Shown here one piece after another: positions 24,477 through 35,501 of a stretch of DNA of 62,313 nt. How positions within the stretch are numbered: position 1 is the first letter of the stretch; every line of letters starts with the position of its first letter. Made by a program: the position numbers and the translations under genes. Origin of the DNA: Conoideocrella luteorostrata (taxonomy: Eukaryota > Ascomycota > Sordariomycetes > Hypocreales > Clavicipitaceae); NCBI GenBank assembly GCA_032433595.1, contig JASWJB010000262.1:1-62313 (forward strand), given 5' to 3'. The notes under the pieces are model-generated. The model saw nothing but the letters and a program-made list of their open reading frames with translations. It was not told where the DNA came from and searched no databases.

Positions 24477-25982
24477 TCACAAGTTCACTCCCATCACAGC
24501 ATCTATGGCCTCCTCTACCGCGGTCTCGAGCTCACCGACTCGTTGCTTGAGACCTTTGTTTTCATCTCGTAGCAGGCTGGCGGTGTCCCATGCCACACTG
24601 GCATCTTGACCCTGGCAGTTTTGGCATCCATACATGACCTCCTTATTGACAGCTTCGCCGGAAATGCCCTTGATGAGCTTCTGGAACGTCGATATTTGGG
24701 GTTGTGATTGTCTTGAGGGTCGGGGAGGTTCTAGCATAACGGGCTTGATGACCGGTGGGAGAGACGGAGGATTTGAGATGCTTTGGTTGTTGGCTCGCTC
24801 CATGGGACTCGCAGCCAATGTCGGACTGCGTGATCGAGAAAAGACGCTAACTTCATCGACGCTCTCATCGTCCGTGTCAAGGCTTGCGTCGTCCGACTTA
24901 GTCGTACCAACGCTTCGTCGCCGTAATTTCTTTCTTTGGTCGTCTTCGGCACCAAGATCTTCTGAAATGGCTGACATGCCGGATGATATCACAACAGTCT
25001 CTCTGGGTGTTTTTTCCTCCATGCGTAGTTTTTTCTCTTGATTAAGCTCCTCCATCAGGGCTTGCATGATAGCTTCCGACTCCGCCGCTTTCTGTGCCAT
25101 GTCTTCCAGCTGCATCTTGAGATGCGCAGTGCGGGTTTCAATCTCAGTTTTTTCGTCTTGCTGTGCGTCGCGCTCAGCTCTGAGTTCCTGGCAGGCAACC
25201 GCCTTGTCCTGATATGCGGACTGGAATTTGCGTAGTAAGCCAGTGGCGTTCATCTGTAGGTTCTTAAAAGCGGCGGGTGAGAAAGGCTCTCCATCTTTGG
25301 GAGCACCGGTTGGGAAAAGTGCCGCATTAATGTCAAGATTGATAAGCTCATCATTTTTTGGTACTGAAACAGGGGTGGTCGTGCGGCCTTTAAGTGTAGT
25401 CATGTTGAAGAATGAGAACCGTGAAGCCGAAGCTGGCGACATGGCCTTGGAGCGAGCTGTGCTAGATGCTGGAGTGGGGGCAAATGACCGCAACTTTGTG
25501 GGTGAAGCATCTTCTACTGAAGAAAACGGAGGATCCGCATGGTGTTCCGTTGCCATTCTGTTCCGTCTCATGTACCAAGCACCGGTCCGTTGTTGCGATG
25601 ATTCCAGCAAATCTTTGGTCATCTTGTCACCTGTTAAGGACATTCTGGCGCGCTCTTTCCGTAAAGAATCGAGAGTCAGTCGTGAAGCTGGGCTAGAGAA
25701 TAACTCGTCGTCGTCACCGTCGTCTGAAGTGCCACATTCGCCAGGAACTGTCGATATCCGCAGCGGAGACTCTTGTTTCGGGGGCGAACCAGGCTCCGGC
25801 CAGCTCGTTCGTGCTGCGGCGGCTGTGCTGGATGAGAATAGCGGTGTTGGTCGAGAAATGGTCTTGCTTTTCACGAGGCCGTTCACAGCAGCTTCGGTTG
25901 ATCGAGGAGTACAATCTGAGCTGCCGTAGGACTCATCTCGCCCCTGGACAAAGGTTCTGCATGGGGACGGCGAGTTTAGCAT
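24477..25982 (-). CDS. Fungal coiled-coil protein, function unknown
   Basis: Single exon, 501 residues, starting at an ATG at 25982. I do not recognise the family. The N-terminal 200 residues are Ser/Thr/Pro rich with basic patches, including SRLTLDSLRKERARMS and GAWYMRRNRMA. Residues about 205-260 contain NDELINLDINAALFP and FSPAAFKNLQMNATGLL, which read like a conserved core. A long coiled coil follows (about 260-345: QELRAERDAQQDEKTEIE and on). Then an acidic Ser-rich linker, a Pro-rich stretch, and a C-terminal segment with CQNCQ and a second short coiled coil (LLRDENKGLKQRVGELETA). No signal peptide or membrane segment is visible, so it is probably cytosolic or nuclear. It could be a scaffold or cytoskeletal adaptor, but that is only suggested by the coiled coils. 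Confidence 0.75.
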   Translation of the reverse strand: MLNSPSPCRTFVQGRDESYGSSDCTPRSTEAAVNGLVKSKTISRPTPLFSSSTAAAARTSWPEPGSPPKQESPLRISTVPGECGTSDDGDDDELFSSPASRLTLDSLRKERARMSLTGDKMTKDLLESSQQRTGAWYMRRNRMATEHHADPPFSSVEDASPTKLRSFAPTPASSTARSKAMSPASASRFSFFNMTTLKGRTTTPVSVPKNDELINLDINAALFPTGAPKDGEPFSPAAFKNLQMNATGLLRKFQSAYQDKAVACQELRAERDAQQDEKTEIETRTAHLKMQLEDMAQKAAESEAIMQALMEELNQEKKLRMEEKTPRETVVISSGMSAISEDLGAEDDQRKKLRRRSVGTTKSDDASLDTDDESVDEVSVFSRSRSPTLAASPMERANNQSISNPPSLPPVIKPVMLEPPRPSRQSQPQISTFQKLIKGISGEAVNKEVMYGCQNCQGQDASVAWDTASLLRDENKGLKQRVGELETAVEEAIDAVMGVNL

Positions 25983-28586
25983 GGCAGGCTAAAGTGGCGA
26001 GTGGGACTGGAAGATTAATTGCGAATCGTGACCCCGGTCTTCACAAACCCGGAGTGTCGGTAATTTGACGGAGCCCCCGGCTGGGTCAAGTTGTAGTTGT
26101 CGCTGCTCCGTAGCAGCGTTTGATATGCGCGTAGTAAACCTGCGGCGAGCTGATGTATAAGGTTTGTTGAAGATGCTAGAATCTCAGATAGTTGGGAGTT
26201 GGAGGTGGCGGCCGGCGGAGGTGGATGAGGAGGATGGGTGGGATAGAGTAAAAATCGAGGAAACGCGTCTGCACTTGTCTAATGGCGGGACGATGTCTGA
26301 TCTATACTTCTGGCGTGGACTATCTGCTTGCGCTGCGAATGTTTCCGCTGAGCTCAGTCCCCGCACAAATCAACTGGGAGCTAGGGATAAGTGATAATGA
26401 ATGCGCAAGGAACGTTGAAACCCCGCCGCGATGGTGAGTGAGCGCGGTGGCAAGCTGAACAATGCAAGTCGAGATCGGATAATGTGCCCCTCCCTCCAGG
26501 CTCAAATGTGAAACAGCCGACTGGGGCCAGGTTATGCAGTGATGCTGGCTTCAGAAATAATACTCCGTCGTCAGACAAGTCATCGCAGCACACACAAACT
26601 GCAGAGTGTTGTTGAGAATGTTATGAGCTGATTGTGGTAGTAGTCAACGATGATGTGATGGTAGGCTGGACACTTTTGTATGTCTCACCCCTCAGTCTGA
26701 GGCTGGTATGCGCTGTGTGGTGGGAGGAATGGACCGAGGCCGCTTTCGATAATACTGGGTATCGAGTACGTAGTACAATAAGATGTGGGTGTGTTCACGG
26801 CCGGTCTACCTTGCCGTCAGTGGTTGTGGCTGGTATGACGAGGAGGCCAATGTCTTGAAGACAGCACAGTTCAATGTTGCATTGAGTTGCATTGACAGTC
26901 GACAGCGGATGCAAGGGAGAGTGGCAATGAAGCATGTGCAGGACGCAGAGGCTGGACTTCACAATGCAGAATGAGATGATTTAAACCACATATGCGCAAT
27001 GCTCGGACGATAAGCGGCATTTCACCATGTTGGAGGGCTGCAGCTGCAACTGCAGCTGTAACGTGGGACTGCGGACGCCGATGCGATGCCAACCAGCCAT
27101 CGGCCAAAAAGCAAGGGGCAGGATGCAGAAGTGGGTGTGCAGCCACGCACCCGCGAAGATCCGCCTGCAATCCTTCTCCCTGATTGGGTACAGCCGCCCA
27201 GCCTTTCCAGGTCTCGTGGGCTCTTTCGGCTGGACCCTGGAGAAGCGTCGATGGCTTTCAGTAGCCGTCAGTAGCTGTCAGTGGCTGCTGCTAGCTGCGA
27301 ACAGCCGTAAGCGCTGGTGGGGTAGCTAACTGGGTGGCTTGGGAGTGCAGGCCAAATGTTGGCAATAACTCGGGCGAGGCCGTGAGCCCTCGACTTGCTG
27401 CGTGGCGCAAAGGTCGTTAGAGCCTCCATTGGTGACTGCCCGAAACCTCGCCTTTTGACTTTGCACTGTCCTCCCGGCCACCGCTCCCCTCTGGCCAACT
27501 TACGCAGCAGCACTTCACAATCGAGGCACTTGAACCTATGCATCTTTGGCTCACATGTCGCTGTCATGATGTGGGCCTGGTAGTGCGGCTGTTGACTGAA
27601 TATTGCTGACCGATGGTCAGCTTCCATTGTCCGAGGTCGCCATCTCGGAAGCCACCCTTGCCTTCTGGTCAGCTTCATACTATTTTCTCGTTCCGTCTTC
27701 CGCATCTACCGTCTTACAGCCTTGGCTACTCTTTGGCAAGATGTATTTTTCAGAATATCCTCACTTGGCTTGCTCAGCCTCTCATGCTCGTCTTTGGGGA
27801 CGTCGTCCCTCTCCCTAGGAAATACTTGATAGTCAACTTCTTTTCTCGAGCACAAGACAATGATCTGCAAATGAGCATCCCGTTGAAGAGGAATTGCCAA
27901 GACCCACTAGCGTCCACCGTGAAGGAGTTGCTTCACTATTTCCCATGGCCCGGCGCGGACAGCCCCAAGCAATAGGTTGACATTGACTCCCTCGTCTATA
28001 CGACTACGGAGCGGATCCCAAGCGTAAGCTCTTTGATATGTGTGCGGCTAGAAGCTTTCACAGTTCCTTTAAGCTTGAGTATGCCAGGGCGATACATCCA
28101 CCGAATCACCGGTGTTTTTTTTTTCTTTGCCGGTCGGATTGTGTGATGCTTTGTGAGGCTTCCGATTTGGGTTTGGTCGAGTCATTCACTCCGCCGGCCG
28201 TCCAACTGGGTCAAGGACTCTAGAGAGTTTATGATACTGTAGAATCAATTGCGTTCAACTTGTTTGAAGTGCAATTCTAAAGCCTTACAGACACTTTAGA
28301 ATCTTTGCCTATTTGGATGGTCGTGGATGATTGGCATTGCTAAAGCAACAAAAGAAAGCTTCATAACGTATTCTACATCAATCCAACTGACCCCAGTGAA
28401 GCGACCCCGAAAAGCCCATTCCAAAGGGGCATTACATTGGCGTGCCGCGACACCTCTAACCTGATTGTGTCCTGGCCTTCTGGAAATCGATCCCAAGAAT
28501 ATAACCCTTAAAGCACTTGCCCGTAAAGACTTGAGCAGATCCCGGCCAAACCGTCATTAGAATACGACGTTATTCGACAGGACGGA

Positions 28587-28739
28587 ATGACTATCCCAGT
28601 CCATCTTCAGTGGTCGGCAAACGAAACCGAAGACATCGGATTTGGCAAGGGTGGCATCACTCCTCCCAATAATGAGCTGTTGATAGAGGATCTCAACCAC
28701 GGCAAACGCTTCGAACAGGTGGCGCGAGATAAGTTCTAA
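28587..28739 (+). pseudogene. Short protein-like open frame, possible gene relic
   Basis: A frame open from 28527, with an ATG at 28587, ends in TAA at 28739 (50 residues from the ATG). It reads MTIPVHLQWSANETEDIGFG, then GGITPPNNELLIEDLNHGKR and a charged end. Composition is protein-like, unlike neighbouring random frames. I do not recognise it and found no splice partner upstream or downstream. It could be a small gene, one exon of a larger one, or a decayed remnant. Confidence 0.3.
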
Positions 28740-29541
28740 TAGTTAGAAAACTGGTCATTTAACCACTCGTCGTACTTTGTTGACGAACAAATAGTCATAA
28801 AGTACGGACTTGTCATGAAATATATGTCCATTTAGCGCAATTAAGACACAGGCGAAGCTGTCATCTGGAATTAGACCAAATCATATCAAGCATTTTATAG
28901 AGTACATGGCAAATTGTCTACATTGTTTTGTACGAGGTGTAGCCGATGCACACTGTTATGATATGCTCACTATGAGATTAGGCATACTATAAGGACATCA
29001 ATACAACAAGGCTAGCGAGAGCGATCGAAGGTAAATACACGCCAGTAACTTTGTTACGCTACAACGACACAAATTTTATCCTTGTCTGCAAATCACCTGT
29101 TCCGATTAGTCGCGAACAGCTCACGGTTCATTTTGTAGGACTGTACTGTTTGCAACGCATACTGAGTTCATCATGGCGGGAAGAATTCTTTCGATGGACT
29201 AACCCCGATTATTCCGAACAACTTGTCGATCATGGCCCACAGTGGTGTATGAAAAGAGCGAACTCGGTAGTAATCGTTGAGCCGCAAAAGAACTGCCTGC
29301 CCATACCCTTGGCCGATGGGCAGAAACAGGCGTCTGAGCTGAAAAGCGCGGTGTGACAAAAAAAATGAGGCGGACAAGCGCTGCTGTTCCAACATTGTGC
29401 ATATGCAGGCAGACAGCAAGGCACCCAATCCTATGAGCTTGTGGTGGCAGACCGACAATTGCTAGCCACACTTTCCTTAACGCCGAATTGGGCGTATTGT
29501 GTAAAACCAAGGGTTACTTATTAAGGCATTAAGGTATGAGC

Positions 29542-29549
29542 ATATAAAG
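29542..29549 (+). promoter_or_regulatory. TATA-like element of the Clr5 gene
   Basis: ATATAAAG lies 175-182 bases before the ATG at 29724 and is followed by a pyrimidine-rich leader. Confidence 0.4.
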
Positions 29550-29723
29550 AACGAAGCTACTTGCTCATCTAAATCTTATCATTCCTGTTTCTTTGCTGTC
29601 GTAAGGTGGATAATAGATCTTAATTCTGAGAACAGTACAAGCTCGCACATACAACGGACACCGCGTTAGTCTGCATTTCGAAGTCTACATACGAAGAAAC
29701 TACCCTCTAGAACACCAAGTATC

Positions 29724-32700
29724 ATGCACGGCTTCAGTCCTTACAAAGATCTAATCGTCGACTTGTACATTACGCAGCAACTTACTATTGACCAAGTGAT
29801 GCGCATCTTGGCAGAGGAACACTACTTCCTTGCATCGTACATTCAACTCCTCTGATTCTTTCTTTCTTTTGATAGTATTAAACGCAACTGCAGGCTAATG
29901 TACTGAGTACAGGAAGCGTTCTTACAAGAGGGAACTTAAGAAATGGGGTGTATATAAGTAAGAAACAATGCGTTCGGTGCTCACGTATGCTACCTCTCTG
30001 ACTGCGTAAACAACCAAGGCACCATAATAAGTACCAGATGCCACATCAACCTAGCATTTCGTAAGTCGCTCGTTAATTGCTTCATTTCACCATCTCCAGC
30101 TGGTATAAATGGTTTGTAAAAGAAATCATGAACAAGTCATAATGCGCTCTCGCACGATTACCGATTCGTTAGTGCCTCTGTTGAAGAGTTTATACTAATT
30201 TGTCTAGTAATGAGAATGTAATTCCGTCGCCTCATGTTGATGGCTACGCCGAGGTCCTCGCCAGAAAAGAGCAAACGCCCGATGGTCAAGAGCCACGCTA
30301 CGAGAGTAGTTCCAATTTTCATCTAAAACCCCATGAGGATGATTCTGATGGTCTAGAACCAGCCGGCGGAAGGGTTTGGCGCAGGGGCGTGCGGAATCCC
30401 GACCGCAAGAAATCCGACGATCTGGAAAAAGCTCGCGGGAAGAGTCTCGATGAACAAGCACTATCCTGGGAGAAGGATTCTGGCGACCAAGAAGCAGCCG
30501 ATGAGAAGAGTCTCTTTGAACAAGGACCACCCTACAAGAAGGATTCCGGCGACCAAGATCTAGCTGGCCCAAAGAAGTTGGACGATCAAGAACCAGCCGA
30601 CGAGGAGAGTCTCTATGAAGGAGAACTATCTGGCGAGATGGACTGCGATGATCAAGAACTACCTGACGAGAAGGATTCCGAAGATCATGAACCAGCCGAC
30701 GAGAAGAGTCTTGATGATCAAGAACTACTCTATGAAAAGAATTTAGACGACCAAGAGCTAGCGGACGAGAAAACTTTCGATCACGATCTATCGACAACCG
30801 ATAGCTCTACTCAGAGTAGCGGTAGCGATTCGATGGCGACATATGAGCGAGAAGTAACTGGTGCCCCGACACTCATGACCTCAATGGCTTGTCTCCCAAA
30901 AGGCCAAGATCCGGTAGCAGATTCATCAGACAGTGAGTCTGTTTATACTTCAGACATCCCCAAATCATTAAAATATATGACTCACTTGGTAGAATGCTTG
31001 TTCAAACGCTGGCTGACTGTCCTACATGATGGCAATATCAATAGTTTATGCACCGACCTTCCTGACTTGCTTTGCGGATTCTCCCTAAAGATTGGCACAG
31101 AGCATCCGTCTCCATCAGATCAGTTGCATGTTATGAAGTTTATTCATAAAAGACGTCGGTAAGTTAGAATTCTGAGTGTACATAATATGTCGATCTTGAA
31201 CTACCATAGGTATTGGCTCTAATTAAATGTTCTGCCATCTTCACTAACGCGAGTTACATGTAGGGAGATTACGAAGCTTTTCTGTGAATATAAGGATGAG
31301 AGAGAATCGTTAAGACGCCGCAAACTCGAGGACCGGACTGCCCATGATAGAGTCCAGGGTTGGAATCCCGACTCGAAAATGGATGACCCAAACAAAGCAT
31401 CTGATCCACCTGCGGAACATGATAAGAGCCAAGGAATGAACGATGACGAACATCGTGACAGAGATGAAGCAGAGGACGATGAAGATAACGACCCAAATCT
31501 AGAGATGTTCGAATCCATCGTGCTTAACTCAGCAGCATACCGATGCCTTTTAGCCCAAATAGAGCAGGAGATTCGTTTCACAACGCTGGAAGCTGAAACA
31601 ATGCGAAAAATTTCGGAAAAGATTCTAGAAAGGTTGTACTGTCAACCGAAAAGTCGCGAGTTGAACAGTAGCAAAAGGCACCCAATATTTACAGCGTTGT
31701 TTCACTCCGACTGGAAGCCCCTGGCTTTCGCTCTTGAACAGGAGTATTACGGAGACCCTAGCACTTTAATGGCGGGAGTTATAACCATCACCGAAGTGTC
31801 AAATGGAAATGCGGAAGCAATGGTCTGCTCTGATTATGTGTGTCGTACTTGGCCGATGCTTGGAGGAGAGTTCATGACACTCGTAAAACAAGTTGTACTG
31901 AGCAGACCTGAAGTTCGCTGTGAAGGTGAGTTGAACTGAAGTTTTCTTCGAAACTCGTTGTCTAATTGGTCTCTAGTAACTCTATTCGACAACACTAAGT
32001 GTACTGCATGGATTGACTCTGCCGGTGCTTTCACTCTGGAGGTAGTAGGAAATGCGATAACAGTGGCCGAAGTCGGAGAAATGTTTTCATGGATAACCTC
32101 TGCCGTACAATCTGCGCCGGACGACAAAGTGGCCTTCGTTGTTCCAACCCTACGTTACGATCCGACGAGCAGCCTTTTAGATTTCAAGTTCGATGCCACC
32201 CAAAACGGTCGAGATGATGTCCCCCCCGCTGCCGGTCAATGCTGGCAGGACTTATTCAGAAACCCTGTAGTTGTGTGTGGTTTTCCAATTCGTCGTCGAC
32301 CGTCTGGATGTGAAGCAGGTCTCGAGTTCTCGCTCGGCCTGCTTGCTGCATTGATGGATGGGCCTCGTATCGTGGAATTCGCCGGACTGGTGCTCTTGAA
32401 AGCTTCCTGTACGATGCTGGTTCCGACTAATCATGCAAAAAACATGGTGTTTTGGCATGTTTTGTTTAACGAAGACGGCAGTCGTATCTCGAGTGCAGAT
32501 CCTCGTGTTCGCAAAGTCGTTGGTGACTTCGATGTCAGAAAACATATACCAGTTTCTGAATTTGAACATGCTCGCCATATTGTCGGCTGGTGCAAGAATG
32601 TTAAAAACCTCACAGGTGAGATAAATTGAATATCCACGACTGCTCAGTGTTGCTAATTCCCAAGAAATGAAGGCTCGCAGAGTGCAAACTATGATGTCAG

Positions 32701-33919
32701 ACGATCGAGTTCAAATTCGCCGTCTACTGCATTCAACATTGATCGGATGACTTTAACCGGAGTGAAATTTATGTCTCTGGGCTTTCAAATTCTCCTTCCA
32801 AAAGAGAAGCCGATACGTAAGAGAACCACTTGCTTTTACGAAAAGCTCCTGTGCATGGAGCAAAAATTCTTTCTGTTTTATGACACAAAAGACCGCCGCG
32901 CTTGGCTTGTTGATGGCCTCAGTGCCTTGCTCCATCTCGTGCGAGCTTCTTTAGCATATCGGAGGAAGCTAAACTATCCCATTGAGTTCAAGGACGAAGA
33001 TATGATTGAAGCGGACTTACAATATACCGGCAAACAGGCTGCACGTAGCTTTCTTATGAACGCACATAATCTACGACTCCACATCTACAAGAACCCGGAA
33101 AAGATTACGGAGAAAAGTGTTTTGCAGCCAGACGGCAGCACTGAATCGACCACAGAGTCCCATACAACATGGAAGGACTTCGCAGACCTAGTAGGGGACA
33201 CATGCAGGACCTTGGACGATATCATTGCTGAACGAATGGCAAGCACGTCTCGTGATGGAATTAACTTTAAATTCCGGACATCGCTAAGACGGCCGCTTGA
33301 AGGGTTTGAATTCATGGATGTGGCATCAGGCGCTTCCGAGATAAAGCCCAAAGTCGCATTGCTGCAGGAAATAGGAGCAGGTTGGATCGATCTTGTAAGG
33401 AGCATTGAGGCTATACCGCTATTTGGCGAAGGATTTGGAGAGCTTTTGGTGCCGAATACAATTCCTCACTCAGAAGTTGCAAACGGGAGTGATGGAATAG
33501 CACCTTCGCATCCTGCCTCGACATCTGGGATAGTGTCTACCTTGTGCAAGAAATGGCCACGGCTCCCGCTAGGCAAAGATCTCCTTGCCGTTAGCACTCC
33601 TGATATAGAGCATATCATCGAGTGGAAGTCAACGGATCCTGCAGACAAGCCGTTATGGGAGCTCATCTCGAATCAATACTGGTGGTATTGCCCAGATAAA
33701 GCATTTGAAGATTGCGATTGTTCGACGTCACCCGAGAGGCAATGCGACCGAGTACAGGTTCTTTTGCCGACAAAGTTGCATCAGCGCTTTTGCAAGGGTC
33801 TTAAAAGTCCACCTCGACCGCTTCCTCCTCATGGCGCTGCCATATTTGGGCACGCCACGGCTGTTTCGCATCTTTGGAGCGCCAAGTTGGGCTCCGCTCC
33901 ATCTGAATTGCAGCTCTAG
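29724..33919 (+). CDS. Large Clr5-domain protein with acidic tandem repeat, function unknown
   Basis: Six exons by frame and splice signals: 29724-29836, 29913-29957, 30208-31158, 31264-31925, 31977-32615, 32673-33919; 1218 residues. Residues 1-53 form a Clr5 domain, a fungal N-terminal domain that in my memory is putatively DNA-binding. It is split over three exons: YKDLIVDLYITQQLTIDQVM, then FLAS joined to KRSYKRELKKWGVY. Residues about 120-248 are an acidic degenerate repeat around DDQEPADEKSL. After a Glu/Asp-rich linker comes a large C-terminal region with VVCGFPIRRR, GLEFSLGLLAAL, KNMVFWHVLFNEDG, FYDTKDRRAWLVDG, LLHLVRAS and GAAIFGH. I recall such blocks in large multi-copy fungal hypothetical proteins, sometimes with NACHT or Pfs domains; this is from memory. 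Short introns carry CTAAT branch points. The frame ends at TAG 33917-33919, yet stays open for 82 codons beyond. Confidence is high for a gene, moderate for exact exons 1-3. Confidence 0.75.
30410..30795 (+). repeat. Acidic degenerate tandem repeat in the Clr5-domain protein
   Basis: Units resembling DDQEPADEKSL, DDQELPDEK, DHEPADEKSL and DDQELLYEK follow each other with irregular spacers over about 128 residues. The antisense frame is a His/Arg-rich shadow. Confidence 0.75.
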
Positions 33920-35501
33920 CAGGCACAGGATTGTTTACAGCCTCGAGCACTGATACAGAGTGACTGTATACCTAATACAGGCTTCAGTGCAAATGATACG
34001 GTTAATTCAATCCCATTGGTAGAAGCCCAAATAACGGACAGTGAACCCGCGCAAGATAATGGCCGGGCGGCTCGTTTCTTCGAAAGGGCTACGCAGATTT
34101 ATTCCACCGCCAAACAGCAATTCAACAGAGACAATATCTACCCTAGAGAACCAGAATATACGCTATAATGAAGGGATTCCAAAATGGCCCAAACACAATG
34201 GGATTGGACTCGGTACATAGCCTAGATTTGAGCTAGGACTACCACGCAATCCATGACAATTCTTACAAACTGTGCTGTAAAGATCGAAGACTCGGTTAGA
34301 CTTTACCGGGGCGTGTCGGGGTATATACCGTATTTTTGGCTACCAATTCAATTCATAAAGGATTCTTACTGTTACGTTTGGCATGTTATTTTGTTAATGT
34401 GGCGATTGGGCTGGAAGCTTGGAAGAAGAACGAGTAGCTAGACAACGGATCTAAGTCTGCATGTGCTCGGGGGAGACATATCCCGACAGCGGCTCCAAAG
34501 CCTTTACTCTAGCTTTTGAGCGGTGAATAAGACGAAAGCTACAGAAGTCATCTCATGTGTCATGTTGGCTTACATACTTGAAGGCGGATTATTACTAACA
34601 TTCGCTCGTTGTCAGGCAGGAGACAGAAATAGAATATTTGTCAGCGCTGTCCCCTACTAAAGCGGGCGCAAAGTAAAGAAACTACTCTGTCTTAAGAAAT
34701 TGTTTCGCCTAATTTGTGTAAGTCTGAGGCAGTCTTCCACCGCCGGCAAAGATCCTGCCGAGAGGCGCAGCGCTATTCCTGCAAACGGCGACTCGTAGAT
34801 GTTCCGGCTGAAACATCATCAATCCTGGACAGCCGTCGGGCAATAAAGGACAAATGTTTGCTAGTGCGGCACCTGAATTTTCCGCGTTACGAGCACGGTT
34901 TGCTGAATTTGGTAAAACCGGTGAAATGACAAGGCTGGATTACATCGTCAACCACATAGTAGCCATCCTGAGTGGACTCTAATCCTGCTCATGGAAACAT
35001 TTTCGACTTTTAGTTTAGCACAACTGTTATACATATTTCTTTTTGATGATAATTATGTCGTCGCGTTGCACGAGGCAGGTGCGTCAAAGACGTTTACTAA
35101 TTGGTGCGATGCACGACCAGCCAGCCACGGCTGAGCCGAAGTAAGCACTTGCTTGCTGACTATCAGGCTGTGTCAGCCCTACGCGTTTTAACTAGCCAAT
35201 GTTTTTCTAGTGGATTTTACTCCGTAGATTATTGCAATATATAAGATTGGATTGTTTGATTGGTCAGATATGCTGAACGGTCTCGTGGCGCCGGTGATTG
35301 AACATGCAGATCCGGCCCATGCCATGAATGGATTACCACCCAAGCGGACTTTGTCAATAGGACGTTATATAAATGAAAAGCTGATCACGGTCATCGTGTC
35401 TTCTATTTTAACCCATCACTACAAGTAAAACCATTCTTTCCTTCTCGTTACGGTCATAAGCCAATCAGCCTAGTCCTTGCCTTGAGAAGCTATAAGTCGC
35501 C
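33920..35501. other. Region after the Clr5 gene and promoter of the cupredoxin gene
   Basis: The first 249 bases continue the Clr5 reading frame past its TAG to a TAA at 34166-34168. The rest shows no supportable gene. A hydrophobic frame of 62 codons at 34253-34441 has no further support. TATATAAA is at 35366-35373. Confidence 0.5.
35366..35373 (+). promoter_or_regulatory. TATA box of the cupredoxin gene
   Basis: TATATAAA lies 136 bases before the ATG at 35502. Confidence 0.55.

Larger units (their letters stand above)
25983..29723. other. Gene-poor block
   Basis: I see no complete gene. From about 28 kb the DNA looks AT-richer by eye. A short protein-like frame lies at 28587-28739 (listed separately). 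A TATA-like ATATAAAG at 29542-29549 precedes the Clr5 gene. Confidence 0.45.

Noticed and set aside
34253..34441. Hydrophobic 62-codon frame after the Clr5 gene
   Set aside because: No start context, domain or splice link; likely chance in AT-rich DNA.
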